Positions 1 to 7,510 of a stretch of 22,267 bases of DNA are shown here, piece after piece. The first letter of the stretch is position 1. Every line of letters begins with the position of its first letter. Under the pieces are notes generated by a model. It was not told where the DNA came from. It was given only the letters and a program-made list of their open reading frames with translations, and did not search any database. The translations under genes were made by a program, and so were the position numbers. Location of the stretch: NCBI GenBank assembly GCA_937944035.1, contig CALDZQ010000223.1, positions 1-22,267 on the forward strand, written 5' to 3'. Source of the stretch: an uncultured Neomegalonema sp. GTDB lineage: Bacteria > Pseudomonadota > Alphaproteobacteria > Rhodobacterales > Rhodobacteraceae.

Positions 1-281
1 CCTTCGATGCGCCGCTGTTCGGCGAGGCATCGAACAACGGACAGATGATCGAGGAGATCAATGCCCGGCACGAGGCCGTCAACACGCTGAACGCCTTGTG
101 TGAATCGGTCACACAGGTGCGTGGCTCGACCAAAAAGAGCGGCGGCAAAAAATCGGCGGCCGGGGTCAGTGACAAGGTACGCGGAATTAACTTTGGCGCG
201 CTAACCTCGATGCTGAAGCGCTCGAAGACGCCGAAGAAAAGCAAGAAAACCGATGCAGAGACAGCACCTGCTGAATCTTGA
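1..281 (+). CDS. cpaE: CpaE-like Tad pilus assembly ATPase, C-terminal end (partial)
   Basis: The frame is open from base 3 and ends at TGA 279-281, so only the last 92 residues are present. They begin FDAPLFGEASNNGQMIEE, a stretch typical of the end of CpaE/TadZ proteins: MinD/ParA-type ATPases that place the Tad pilus machine at the inner membrane. No ATPase motif is visible because the nucleotide-binding part lies left of the window. After about residue 45 of the fragment the tail is rich in lysine (KKSGGKK, KRSKTPKKSKK), low in complexity and probably disordered. The gene sits 68 bases before cpaF in the order usual for tad loci, which supports the call as much as the short homologous stretch does. 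The internal ATG at 45 is not the true start. Confidence 0.75.
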   Translation, partial: FDAPLFGEASNNGQMIEEINARHEAVNTLNALCESVTQVRGSTKKSGGKKSAAGVSDKVRGINFGALTSMLKRSKTPKKSKKTDAETAPAES

Positions 282-290
282 AAACAATAA

Positions 291-314
291 CCCGGCGGGC
301 AAACCCCCGCCGGG
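291..314 (+). terminator. GC-rich hairpin between cpaE and cpaF
   Basis: A perfect 9-bp inverted repeat, CCCGGCGGG (291-299) and CCCGCCGGG (306-314), is separated by a 6-base loop. It starts 10 bases after the cpaE stop. No T-run follows (next bases CATTCCATCAC), so it is not a canonical intrinsic terminator. It could be an mRNA stabiliser, a partial attenuator, or a processing site that sets cpaE and cpaF at different levels. Confidence 0.4.
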
Positions 315-349
315 CATTCCATCACGATATTCACGGCGGAAAGACATAA

Positions 350-2182
350 ATGTTTAGCAAACGCTCAAATCAAACTCCGGGTGACGGCAAACCATCCGAA
401 GACATGTCTTTACCCGCGACCGCACCGAACGCGCCGTCAAAGCCTTTGGGTGCGCGCCGGGCGCCGCCGCCGCCGCCGCCCCGTCCGGGTGCGGCCGGGG
501 GCGCGCGTCCTTTGCCGAACATCAAACCGAAACCGATGGACTCGCTGAACGTCGATCTGTCGAAATCACACGCGCCGCCATCCCGTAAATCGCTGATCGA
601 AAGCGCTTCTGAAGACAGACAAGCCTCAATCGCGAAACAAGCAGCGCGCGAAGCTGAAGACGCTCAAGAACAAATTGACCGCGCGAACGTGCCGAGTGAC
701 CCTGCCCGCGATAAATCCTTGCGCGGCACTGGCGGCGATGCCGCGCCCGAAGGCCCGCTGGGTGTCGAAGACCTGCGCGAAAAGGTGAGTGAGAGCGGAT
801 TTGGCGCGGCCCGCAACCGGAATAAAAGCAAAAAGGCTGAAGTCGAAAAGGCTGTGGTTCCGACCACCCGCGCCGATGGCGAGCGCAATTTTACGCATAA
901 CCAGGCGTATTACGTCCTCAAATCCGAGATTTTCGCCTCGCTGATCGATGCGATGGATATGAGCCGCATCGTCGCCCTCGCCCGCTCCGAAGCGGAAGGC
1001 GAAATCACCCAGATCGTGAACGAGATTATCTCGGTCAAAGGGCATATCATGTCCATCTCCGAGCAAAAGCGGCTCGTGGATGATATTTGTGATGACGTGC
1101 TGGGCTATGGCCCGTTGGAGCCGCTGCTGGCCCGTGATGACATTGCAGATATTATGGTCAACGGGGCCGAGCAGGTCTATATCGAGGTCAACGGCAAGAT
1201 CGAGCTGACCAACATCCGCTTCCGCGACAACCAGCAGTTGCTCGAAATCTGTCAACGGATGGTGCAGAAGGTTGGCCGTCGGGTCGATGACAGCTCGCCC
1301 ATCTGTGACGCGCGCCTCCTCGACGGCTCTCGTGTGAACGTGATCGCGCCACCACTGGCGATTGACGGCGCGACGCTGACCATTCGTAAGTTTAAGAAAG
1401 ACAAGCTCAAGATGAGCGACCTGATTAAGTTCGGGGCGCTGACACCGGAGGCGGCAAAGGTCATCCAGATCGCCGCCGCGTGTCGCTGTAACATCCTGAT
1501 TTCGGGCGGTACGGGTTCCGGTAAAACGACCCTGCTCAACTGTCTGTCGGGTTTTGCGGGCGATGACGAGCGCATCATCACCTGCGAAGACTCCGCCGAA
1601 CTACAGCTACAGCAGCCACACGTGGTCCGGCTGGAAACGCGCCCCCCGAAACTGGAGGGTGGCGGCGCGGTTACGATGCGTGACCTCGTGAAAAACTGTC
1701 TGCGTATGCGTCCTGAACGGATCATCGTGGGTGAGGTGCGTGGCCCCGAAGCATTCGATTTGCTTCAGGCCATGAACACCGGTCACGATGGCTCAATGGG
1801 CACACTCCACGCCAACACCCCGCGCGAGGGTCTGTCTCGTGTGGAATCGATGATTACGATGGGCGGCTTCTCGCTGCCGTCCAAAACGATCCGCGAAATG
1901 ATGTGCGCGGCGATCAACGTCGTCGTTCAGGCCCAGCGCCTGCGCGACGGTTCACGCCGGATCACCCATATCTCCGAGGTATTGGGGATGGAGGGCGAGA
2001 CGATCGTAACGCAGGATCTGGTCGTTTACAAAGTCACCGGCGAGGATTCCAAAGGCAAGCTGATCGGCAAGCACGTCTCCACCGGGATCGGTCAACCCGC
2101 ATTCTACGAACGGGCGCGCGGTTACAACATGGATGTCGAGCTGCTGGATGCGCTCTCGTCGATGGAAGAAGACGCAACCTGA
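350..2182 (+). CDS. cpaF: CpaF/TadA secretion ATPase of the Tad pilus
   Basis: Hexameric ATPase of the type II/IV secretion superfamily that powers Flp pilin assembly from the cytoplasmic face of the inner membrane. The protein is 610 residues. Residues 1-180 are low-complexity, with a proline run at 39-44 and many charged residues. The conserved region begins near Y187 and carries the N-terminal CpaF segment (ISEQKRLVDDICDDVLGYGPLEPLL). Walker A is GGTGSGKTT at 386-394, the Walker B/Asp-box region is RPERIIVGEVRG starting at 454, and the His-box is GTLHAN at 484-489. CpaF proteins are usually about 450-500 residues, so the excess lies in the N-terminal extension. The start at 350 has GGCGGAAAG upstream. 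The stop TGA (2180-2182) overlaps a possible small ATG frame. The next genes are tadB and tadC, giving a standard pilus motor-platform order. Confidence 0.95.
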   Translation: MFSKRSNQTPGDGKPSEDMSLPATAPNAPSKPLGARRAPPPPPPRPGAAGGARPLPNIKPKPMDSLNVDLSKSHAPPSRKSLIESASEDRQASIAKQAAREAEDAQEQIDRANVPSDPARDKSLRGTGGDAAPEGPLGVEDLREKVSESGFGAARNRNKSKKAEVEKAVVPTTRADGERNFTHNQAYYVLKSEIFASLIDAMDMSRIVALARSEAEGEITQIVNEIISVKGHIMSISEQKRLVDDICDDVLGYGPLEPLLARDDIADIMVNGAEQVYIEVNGKIELTNIRFRDNQQLLEICQRMVQKVGRRVDDSSPICDARLLDGSRVNVIAPPLAIDGATLTIRKFKKDKLKMSDLIKFGALTPEAAKVIQIAAACRCNILISGGTGSGKTTLLNCLSGFAGDDERIITCEDSAELQLQQPHVVRLETRPPKLEGGGAVTMRDLVKNCLRMRPERIIVGEVRGPEAFDLLQAMNTGHDGSMGTLHANTPREGLSRVESMITMGGFSLPSKTIREMMCAAINVVVQAQRLRDGSRRITHISEVLGMEGETIVTQDLVVYKVTGEDSKGKLIGKHVSTGIGQPAFYERARGYNMDVELLDALSSMEEDAT

Positions 2183-2268
2183 TGAGCCATAAACCAAAAA
2201 AAGACGGGTCTGGCGTAAGATCAGATCAGCAAGACTCCGCGACAGTCAGGGAGAGCCATCATGTTTGA
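2182..2268 (+). CDS. Possible 28-residue bridging ORF between cpaF and tadB
   Basis: ATG 2182-2184 overlaps the cpaF stop (TGATG), and the frame stays open for 28 codons to TGA 2266-2268, seven bases past the tadB ATG's first base. The peptide is hydrophilic (begins MSHKPKKDGSGVRSDQQ) with no membrane segment or known domain. The purine-rich GGAAGAAG in the cpaF tail lies about 10 bases upstream. It may couple translation of cpaF to tadB rather than make a functional protein. It is short enough to be chance. A similar frame fills the tadB-tadC gap. Confidence 0.25.
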   Translation: MSHKPKKDGSGVRSDQQDSATVRESHHV

Positions 2269-3250
2269 AGCGATCAGTGCCGCACTGGGCGAACTCGGAA
2301 CGATCTGGGCAACCGGCTTTCTGGTTTTCGCAGCCGTGTACGGTTTCATGTATGCGATATTCGGGCTGAAAATCACCGTTTCCGGTGCAAGCCGCCTGAA
2401 TATCGAGACGGTCAAAAGCGCCAAAAAACGCAAAAAAGGCACCGACCGCCGCAAAGAAATCCAGGATCAGATCCGCAAGCAGGAAGATCAGCTGCGCAAG
2501 GATTCCAAGGCGTCGCTTGAAGTCCTGATTGAACGGGCCGGTATGACAACCTCGCCTTTCAAGCTGATCGCGATTTTCGCAGCGATCGGCGCGGGTTTGG
2601 TTGGCCTGCTTGTGATGAAGGGCATCCCGCTGATGTTCGCTTGCGCGATCTGGCCGATTATCACCTTTGTTCTGCCGAAGAAGTTCGTGAATTTCAAGAT
2701 CGGGCGCTTGCAGAAACGCTTTATCGCGCATTTTCCCGATGCGTTGGATGTGCTGGTGCGCGGTGTCAGAACCGGCCTGCCGATCAACGAGGGAATGCGC
2801 CTGGTAGCGCGTGAGATGCCGGAGCCGGTTTCTACTGAATTCAGGCTGCTGACAGACGCGACATCGGTTGGTGTTACCCTCGAAGACGCGCTCGGCCGGA
2901 TGTTCAACCGTATGCCGCTGCCGGAAGTGAACTTCTTCAACATCGTGCTGGCCATTCAAAAGCAAACGGGTGGTAATCTGTCCGAAGCGCTGGGCAACCT
3001 GTCAAACACGCTGCGTGAGCGCAAAAAGCTGAAGCAGAAAATCAAGGCGTTGTCTTCCGAGGCGAAAGCGTCGGCGATGATTATCGGGTCGCTGCCGTTC
3101 TTGCTGGCAACGGTCCTGTTCGCCATTGCGCCCGACTATCTGGGCCTGCTGTTCTCGACAACGATGGGCCATATGATGGTCGCCGGCGGCCTGTTCTGGA
3201 TGAGCTGTGGTGTGTTCATGATGTACACCATGATCGATATTGAAATCTGA
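2261..3250 (+). CDS. tadB: TadB-type inner-membrane platform protein of the Tad pilus
   Basis: One of the two integral membrane platform proteins on which the CpaF motor acts. It is 329 residues. A hydrophobic segment lies near residues 12-35, followed by a strongly basic linker (KSAKKRKKGTDRRKE) and two more membrane segments around 100-145. The type II secretion F-type (T2SSF) domain starts at FPDALDVLVRGV (F158) and includes QKQTGGNLSEALGNLS. Two C-terminal membrane segments start at about residue 272. Residue order and length match TadB. AGGGAG at 2248-2253, 7 bases upstream, supports the ATG at 2261. The gene is 78 bases after cpaF, clearly in the same operon. Confidence 0.92.
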   Translation: MFEAISAALGELGTIWATGFLVFAAVYGFMYAIFGLKITVSGASRLNIETVKSAKKRKKGTDRRKEIQDQIRKQEDQLRKDSKASLEVLIERAGMTTSPFKLIAIFAAIGAGLVGLLVMKGIPLMFACAIWPIITFVLPKKFVNFKIGRLQKRFIAHFPDALDVLVRGVRTGLPINEGMRLVAREMPEPVSTEFRLLTDATSVGVTLEDALGRMFNRMPLPEVNFFNIVLAIQKQTGGNLSEALGNLSNTLRERKKLKQKIKALSSEAKASAMIIGSLPFLLATVLFAIAPDYLGLLFSTTMGHMMVAGGLFWMSCGVFMMYTMIDIEI

Positions 3251-3253
3251 CCG

Positions 3254-3337
3254 ATGCCTGCCCGCAGAAGCGTAAAAACAAGCATTAAGACGTGTGCCGC
3301 GACACTGAAAACAGCACACGATAGGAGAGGCCGATGA
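3254..3337 (+). CDS. Possible 27-residue bridging ORF between tadB and tadC
   Basis: ATG 3254 lies three bases after the tadB stop. The frame is open for 27 codons and ends at TGA 3335-3337, which overlaps the tadC ATG as ATGA. The peptide is very basic (MPARRSVKTSIKTC at its start) with no recognisable domain. No good ribosome-binding site precedes it, so reinitiation after tadB would be needed. It mirrors the frame between cpaF and tadB. It could be a coupling device or chance. Confidence 0.22.
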   Translation: MPARRSVKTSIKTCAATLKTAHDRRGR

Positions 3338-4317
3338 ACGCCATACTTTCAGCAGCAGGAATTTCGCCGATGTTTTTGGCGGTTGTTTTTGCCGGCCTAG
3401 CCGCGTTTTTGGGCGTGTTGGGCGTATCGGCATTCATGCCGACGGCAAATGCGGGCGCCGTCCCTAAGTCGCGTATCAGCGGTGTGAAAGATCGCCGCGA
3501 AGCGATGAAGTCCACGCATGTGATTAACAAGAAAGATAAGAAAAAAGGGCAGATCGACGATAGCACGATCAACCTGATGCGCAGAACGGTCGAAAAGTTC
3601 CGTATGCAGGATCTGGTCGAGAATACCGAGTTGCGTATGTCTCTCGCGCGGGGCGGTTTTCGGGGACGCAAAGCGCCGGTTATCTTCCTGTTCTTCCGGA
3701 TTGTGATGCCTTTCCTGCTGGGTATCGGCTGTGTGGGTTACTTCGCGTTTATCTATGCCGGACAGTTTGATTCGACCCGTCACTCGATTATCGGCGTTGT
3801 TGTTATGCTGGTCGGTTACGCGTTGCCCAATGTCTACTTGAAGAACGTCACGCAAAAACGCCTTGTGAAGATGGGGCGCGCTTTCCCGGATGCGCTTGAT
3901 CTGACCGTGATCTGTGTGGAAGCGGGCATGTCGGTTGAAAAGGCGTTCCATAAAGTATCCGAGGAAATCTCGCCTCAAGGCCCGGAACTGGGCGGCGAGA
4001 TCGCGCTGACCAATGCGGAACTGTCTTATCTGGGCGACCGTTCGCTCGCCTATGAGAACTTTGCCCGCCGCACCGGGATGCCCCAGGTCAAGGCGCTGAC
4101 CAGCGCGCTGATCCAGGCGGAACGCTATGGTACGCCGGTCGCCTCTGCCCTGCGGGTTCTGTCTGAGGAAAGCCGTGGCGACCGGATGTCGATTGCGGAA
4201 CGCAAGGCTGCGGCACTGCCCGCGAAGCTGACGGTTCCGATGATCGTGTTCTTCCTGCCCGTGCTGTTCATCGTGATTATCGGCCCGGCGGCGATTCAGG
4301 TGATGGCGCAACCGTAA
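3334..4317 (+). CDS. tadC: TadC-type inner-membrane platform protein of the Tad pilus
   Basis: Partner of TadB in the membrane platform. It is 327 residues. A first hydrophobic segment lies at about 10-35, a basic loop (NKKDKKKGQ) follows, and two membrane segments lie around 110-170 (VIFLFFRIVMPFLLGIGCVGYF and the segment after it). The T2SSF domain begins at FPDALDLTVICVEAGMSVEKA (F184) and contains QAERYGTPVASALRVLSEE. A final membrane segment (MIVFFLPVLFIVIIGPAAI) ends the protein. The motifs LTVICVEAGMS and AERKAAALPAKLTVPM are typical of TadC rather than TadB. AGGAG at 3323-3327 fits the ATG. In many tad loci tadD follows; here the next gene is unrelated, so the cluster stops at tadC. 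Confidence 0.92.
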   Translation: MNAILSAAGISPMFLAVVFAGLAAFLGVLGVSAFMPTANAGAVPKSRISGVKDRREAMKSTHVINKKDKKKGQIDDSTINLMRRTVEKFRMQDLVENTELRMSLARGGFRGRKAPVIFLFFRIVMPFLLGIGCVGYFAFIYAGQFDSTRHSIIGVVVMLVGYALPNVYLKNVTQKRLVKMGRAFPDALDLTVICVEAGMSVEKAFHKVSEEISPQGPELGGEIALTNAELSYLGDRSLAYENFARRTGMPQVKALTSALIQAERYGTPVASALRVLSEESRGDRMSIAERKAAALPAKLTVPMIVFFLPVLFIVIIGPAAIQVMAQP

Positions 4318-4349
4318 CACCGTAACAGCGCGCGATGGTGATGTCGGCC

Positions 4350-4378
4350 TTGACTTTGTTCTTTATTTGTTTCATATG
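4350..4378 (+). promoter_or_regulatory. Candidate sigma-70 promoter upstream of the unknown 227-residue gene
   Basis: TTGACT (4350-4355) and CATATG (4373-4378) are separated by 17 bases in an AT-rich patch within GC-rich surroundings. The -35 matches five of six consensus bases if TTGACT is compared with TTGACA; the -10 matches only three. It would start transcription just inside the palindrome at 4367-4399. It is inferred from spacing and composition only. Confidence 0.35.
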
Positions 4379-4399
4379 CGGCGTTCGTATTTGAAACAA
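4367..4399 (+). repeat. Imperfect palindrome with 14-base arms before the gene at 4410
   Basis: TTGTTTCATATGCG (4367-4380) and CGTATTTGAAACAA (4386-4399) pair over 14 positions around a 5-base centre (GCGTT). The outer eight positions (TTGTTTCA/TGAAACAA) are perfect. Inside them are one T-T mismatch and one pair that would be G-U in RNA. It overlaps the candidate -10 and ends just before the ribosome-binding site (GAAAGAG, 4400-4406). It could be an operator for a dimeric repressor or a 5'-UTR hairpin. Confidence 0.5.
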
Positions 4400-4409
4400 G
4401 AAAGAGCGG

Positions 4410-5093
4410 ATGGACTGGACACTGGCAATCACCCGTAACGGAGAAGCACTGCTGCGTATGCTGGCGGTGCTTTTTGCTGCGGCGGGATGGTCAGATGAAA
4501 GGCCGGATCAAAGCGCAACGGCCACCCTGCCCCGGCATTTGCGCTCGAAAATCCTGCGCCTGCTCAAAACCGCCGAAGCCGCTTTACGGCGGTTGATTGT
4601 TGTTGTGGCACTGTACGAGCGGTTTAAGGCACGCGCACGTGCCGGGCATGGCACGTTTCCGGCGGCGATACCGCAGGGCGGGTCCGGCGGGCGGATGCCC
4701 GGCTTTGCCCTGTTTGATCCGCGCCTTGATCTGGGTCTGCGCGAAGGCCCGCGCCTCACACGGGGCAATCCGCGCATCTGGATGCCCGGTGATGATTATC
4801 CGGTATTTGAGACAAAACCCCTGATCCTGCCTGATGATCCGGTTTGCGCCGCGCGGCTGTACCGCCGGATGCAAGCGTTGCGGTATGCGCTGGACGATCT
4901 GCCGAAACAGGCGCGGCGGCTGGTGCGCTGGCAGGCAAAGCGCGAGGAAATGCGGGCGCAGACAGGGAAATTCATCGCACCGCTGCGTCCGGGCAGGCCG
5001 CCGGGCTATCGGGTGCGCGGGAAGCATCCGGTGGATGACATCCTGAAAAACTGTCACGCGCTGGCGCTTTATGCGCTGCATGATCCGCCGTGA
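4410..5093 (+). CDS. Protein of unknown function (alphaproteobacterial type)
   Basis: A 227-residue protein I do not recognise as a named family. The N-terminus has a short hydrophobic stretch (LLRMLAVLFAAAGW, about 14-27), then a basic amphipathic region with a second hydrophobic patch (RRLIVVVALY, about 60-69). The middle has FALFDPRLDLG and proline/glycine-rich turns. The C-terminus carries two Arg/Lys-rich helices (ARLYRRMQALRYALDDLP and KQARRLVRWQAKR), then a PGYRVRGKHPVDDILKNCHALA segment. The layout recalls conserved hypothetical proteins of alphaproteobacteria whose ends read roughly H-x-VDxIL-x-x-CH, but I cannot name one. No signal peptide and no catalytic motif are visible. GAAAGAG at 4400-4406 supports the ATG. 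It is separated from tadC by 92 bases and probably transcribed from its own promoter. Confidence 0.7.
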   Translation: MDWTLAITRNGEALLRMLAVLFAAAGWSDERPDQSATATLPRHLRSKILRLLKTAEAALRRLIVVVALYERFKARARAGHGTFPAAIPQGGSGGRMPGFALFDPRLDLGLREGPRLTRGNPRIWMPGDDYPVFETKPLILPDDPVCAARLYRRMQALRYALDDLPKQARRLVRWQAKREEMRAQTGKFIAPLRPGRPPGYRVRGKHPVDDILKNCHALALYALHDPP

Positions 5094-5123
5094 TTTTCGC
5101 CGCTTAAACCTTGCGCCGCCGCG

Positions 5124-5163
5124 CTCCCCCGACTGGTCGGGCGGAGGGGCGAGGTGTGGGGGA
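5124..5163. repeat. GC-rich hairpin resembling a dispersed intergenic repeat
   Basis: CTCC-CCCGA (5124-5132) pairs with TCGGG-C-GGAG (5137-5146), a 9-bp stem with one bulged C and a 4-base loop. It is followed by a G-rich tail, GGGCGAGGTGTGGGGGA (5147-5163). The layout of a CTCCCCC stem followed by a GAGGTGTGGGG tail resembles short dispersed intergenic elements of many proteobacterial genomes. Only one copy is in this window, so the repeat status is inferred. Confidence 0.35.
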
Positions 5164-5207
5164 CAGCCGGATTTGTCAGGATTGAGGGCGAACACAAAAC
5201 CCGTTCA

Positions 5208-5236
5208 TTGCACCGCAACACGCAAAGTGTCATAAC
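5208..5236 (+). promoter_or_regulatory. Candidate sigma-70 promoter for glyS-ppdK-meaB
   Basis: TTGCAC (5208-5213) and CATAAC (5231-5236) are separated by 17 bases, with the ATG of glyS 36 bases further on. The -35 keeps TTG and the -10 keeps ATAA of the consensus. The position fits a start for an operon with no other visible promoter. It is inferred from pattern alone. Confidence 0.35.
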
Positions 5237-5272
5237 CCGCGCGAATGAAAACCCCAATCCGAGCGCGCCCTC

Positions 5273-7510
5273 ATGCCTGATCTTTTGCTGGAAATCCTGT
5301 CCGAAGAAATCCCCGCCCGTATGCAGGCCAAGGCGCGCGAGAATTTGCGCGATGCGATCCTCAAAGGGCTGAAAGCGGCGGGAGTGAGCCACGGCGAGGC
5401 GACGGCGTATTCGACCCCGCGCCGTCTGACGCTGCATATCACCGGCCTGCCCGACCGCACCCCCGACCTGAACGAGGAGCGTAAAGGCCCGCGCACGGAT
5501 GCGCCGGAGAAGGCGCTGGAGGGCTTTTTGCGGTCCACGGGCCTGACCAAAGACCAACTTGAGGTGCGGGCGGACAAGAAAAGCGATGTCTATTTCGCGG
5601 TGATCTCGAAGCCCGGTGTGCCGGTGTCGGACGCGATTGCGGCGCTGGTCCCTGAGGTTATCACCGGCTTTCCGTGGCCGAAATCAATGCGCTGGGGCAG
5701 TGGCGATATGCGTTGGGTCCGGCCGCTGACCTCGATCCTGTGCCTGCTGGATGATGCGGTCGTGCCGTTTGAGGTTGGCGGCTATGCGTCGGGTAACGAG
5801 ACGCGCGGCCACCGGATGGTTGACCCTGTGCCCTTCACGGTCAGCGGCTTTGACAACTATCATGCGGGCCTTGCCGAGCGGCGGGTGACGCTGGTTCCGC
5901 AGGCCCGCGCCGATGAAATCCTCACCCGCGCGACGGCCCTGTGCGCGGCGGCGGGGGTGACGCTGATCGACGATCCCGCCCTGCTGATCGAGAATGCGGG
6001 CCTGACCGAATGGCCGAACCCGATCATCGGTGAGATTGAGGATGCGTTCCGCGAATTGCCCGCCGAAGTGCTGCAAACCTCCATGCGCGAGCATCAGAAA
6101 TTTTTCTCCGCAAAGGACAAAACGGGCCGCGTGACGCATTTTATCGCTGTGGCCAACGTGGAGGGCGCGGATGGCGGGGAGACGATCCTGAAAGGCAACG
6201 CCAAAGTCCTGCGCGCGCGGCTGGCGGATGCGAAGTTTTTCTGGGAAAACGACCTGCGCGCGATTGAGCGGCACGGCTTTGACGGCATGGCCGCGCCGTT
6301 GGCGAATGTGACCTTCCACAACCAACTCGGCACACAGGCGGAGCGGATTGAGCGGATGGCGGCGCTGGCCGCGCAATTCTCGCAGGTCTGCGGTATTGCC
6401 CCTGAAATCGCGCAGCAGGCGGCGCGGGCGTGTAAGGCTGATCTGGCCTCCGAGATGGTGTATGAATTCCCCGAATTGCAGGGCTTGATGGGCCGCTACT
6501 ACGCCAATGCGGCGGGGCTGGACCCGCGCATCGCGGCCGCGTGTGAGGATCATTACAAGCCACTCGGCCCGTCTGATGATGTGCCGTCCGAGCCTGTCTC
6601 GGTCGCCGTGGCGCTGGCCGATAAGATCGATGTGCTGGCGGGATTCTGGGCCATCGAGGAAAAACCGACGGGCAGTAAAGACCCGTTCGCCCTGCGCCGC
6701 GCCGCGCTGGGGGTGATCCGGCTGATCCTTGAAAACAAGCTGCGTTTTCACCTGTCCGACCCGGTGCGCATCGCTCTGGTCCGGCATGTCTATCTGATCG
6801 GCCAACGCGACGCCAAAGCGCTCGGCAATCCGCTGTTCGATGCGATTGAGGGGCTTTCGGGTGACGAGGGCGCGACTTCGGCCAACCGTGAAGCATTTGA
6901 GAAACTTGTTAATCAATTCCTCACGCCCGGCTCCGGTCTGGCGGAAGCGATTGATCCCGAATTCGAGCAATCCATGCGCGATACGGTGGTTGATCTGATC
7001 GACTTCATCGCGGATCGCCTGAAGATTGCCCTGCGCGAGCAAGGCGTGCGGCATGACCTGATCGATGCGGTTTTCGCGCTGGGCGGGCAGGATGATCTGG
7101 TGCTGCTGGTCAATCGGGTGAATGCGCTGCAAGCGTTTCTCGGCACGGAAGACGGCGTGAACCTGCTGGCCGGATATAAACGCGCGGCGAATATTCTGGC
7201 GGCTGAAGAGAAAAAAGGCGCGCTTGATCTGGCCGCCGCCGAGGGGGTTGAGGACGACAAGGCCGAGACGGTGGCCCTGTTCAACGCGCTCGCCACCGCC
7301 TCGCCGCAGATTGACGCGGCGTTGGTGGCGGAGGATTTTGAGGGCGCGATGCGGCATATGTCGGGGCTGCGCGGGCCGATTGACGCGTTCTTCGAGGATG
7401 TGATCGTCAACGCCGATGATCCGGGCCTGCGCGCTGTTCGCCTGACACTGCTGATGCAAATCCGCGATGTGGTTGACCATGTCGCCGTGTTCTCGAAGAT
7501 TGAGGGATGA
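5273..7510 (+). CDS. glyS: Glycyl-tRNA synthetase beta subunit
   Basis: Beta subunit of the bacterial alpha2beta2 glycyl-tRNA synthetase. It binds tRNA-Gly while the alpha subunit GlyQ forms the aminoacyl-adenylate. It is 745 residues, slightly longer than the usual 680-700. The N-terminus MPDLLLEILSEEIPARM aligns with the family start (LLVEIGTEELP), which fixes ATG 5273 although the ribosome-binding site is weak. Family signatures include HQKFFSAKD, FFWENDL, KVTF-like NVTFHNQLGTQAERIERM, EFPELQGLMGRYYA and SKDPFALRRAALGVIRLI (K469-R476 core). The C-terminal part (about 590-700, FALREQGVRHDLIDAVFAL) is the helical DALR-type anticodon-binding region. The stop overlaps the next ATG by four bases. 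glyQ, normally just upstream in bacteria, is absent from the 5 kb before it, so the alpha subunit must be encoded elsewhere. Confidence 0.96.
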   Translation: MPDLLLEILSEEIPARMQAKARENLRDAILKGLKAAGVSHGEATAYSTPRRLTLHITGLPDRTPDLNEERKGPRTDAPEKALEGFLRSTGLTKDQLEVRADKKSDVYFAVISKPGVPVSDAIAALVPEVITGFPWPKSMRWGSGDMRWVRPLTSILCLLDDAVVPFEVGGYASGNETRGHRMVDPVPFTVSGFDNYHAGLAERRVTLVPQARADEILTRATALCAAAGVTLIDDPALLIENAGLTEWPNPIIGEIEDAFRELPAEVLQTSMREHQKFFSAKDKTGRVTHFIAVANVEGADGGETILKGNAKVLRARLADAKFFWENDLRAIERHGFDGMAAPLANVTFHNQLGTQAERIERMAALAAQFSQVCGIAPEIAQQAARACKADLASEMVYEFPELQGLMGRYYANAAGLDPRIAAACEDHYKPLGPSDDVPSEPVSVAVALADKIDVLAGFWAIEEKPTGSKDPFALRRAALGVIRLILENKLRFHLSDPVRIALVRHVYLIGQRDAKALGNPLFDAIEGLSGDEGATSANREAFEKLVNQFLTPGSGLAEAIDPEFEQSMRDTVVDLIDFIADRLKIALREQGVRHDLIDAVFALGGQDDLVLLVNRVNALQAFLGTEDGVNLLAGYKRAANILAAEEKKGALDLAAAEGVEDDKAETVALFNALATASPQIDAALVAEDFEGAMRHMSGLRGPIDAFFEDVIVNADDPGLRAVRLTLLMQIRDVVDHVAVFSKIEG

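Noticed and set aside
5684..7480. Long open frame of 598 codons on the - strand, antisense to glyS
   Set aside because: It shadows a clearly conserved GlyS, is arginine/glutamine/histidine-rich as expected from the GC-rich codon pattern read backwards, and shows no motif.
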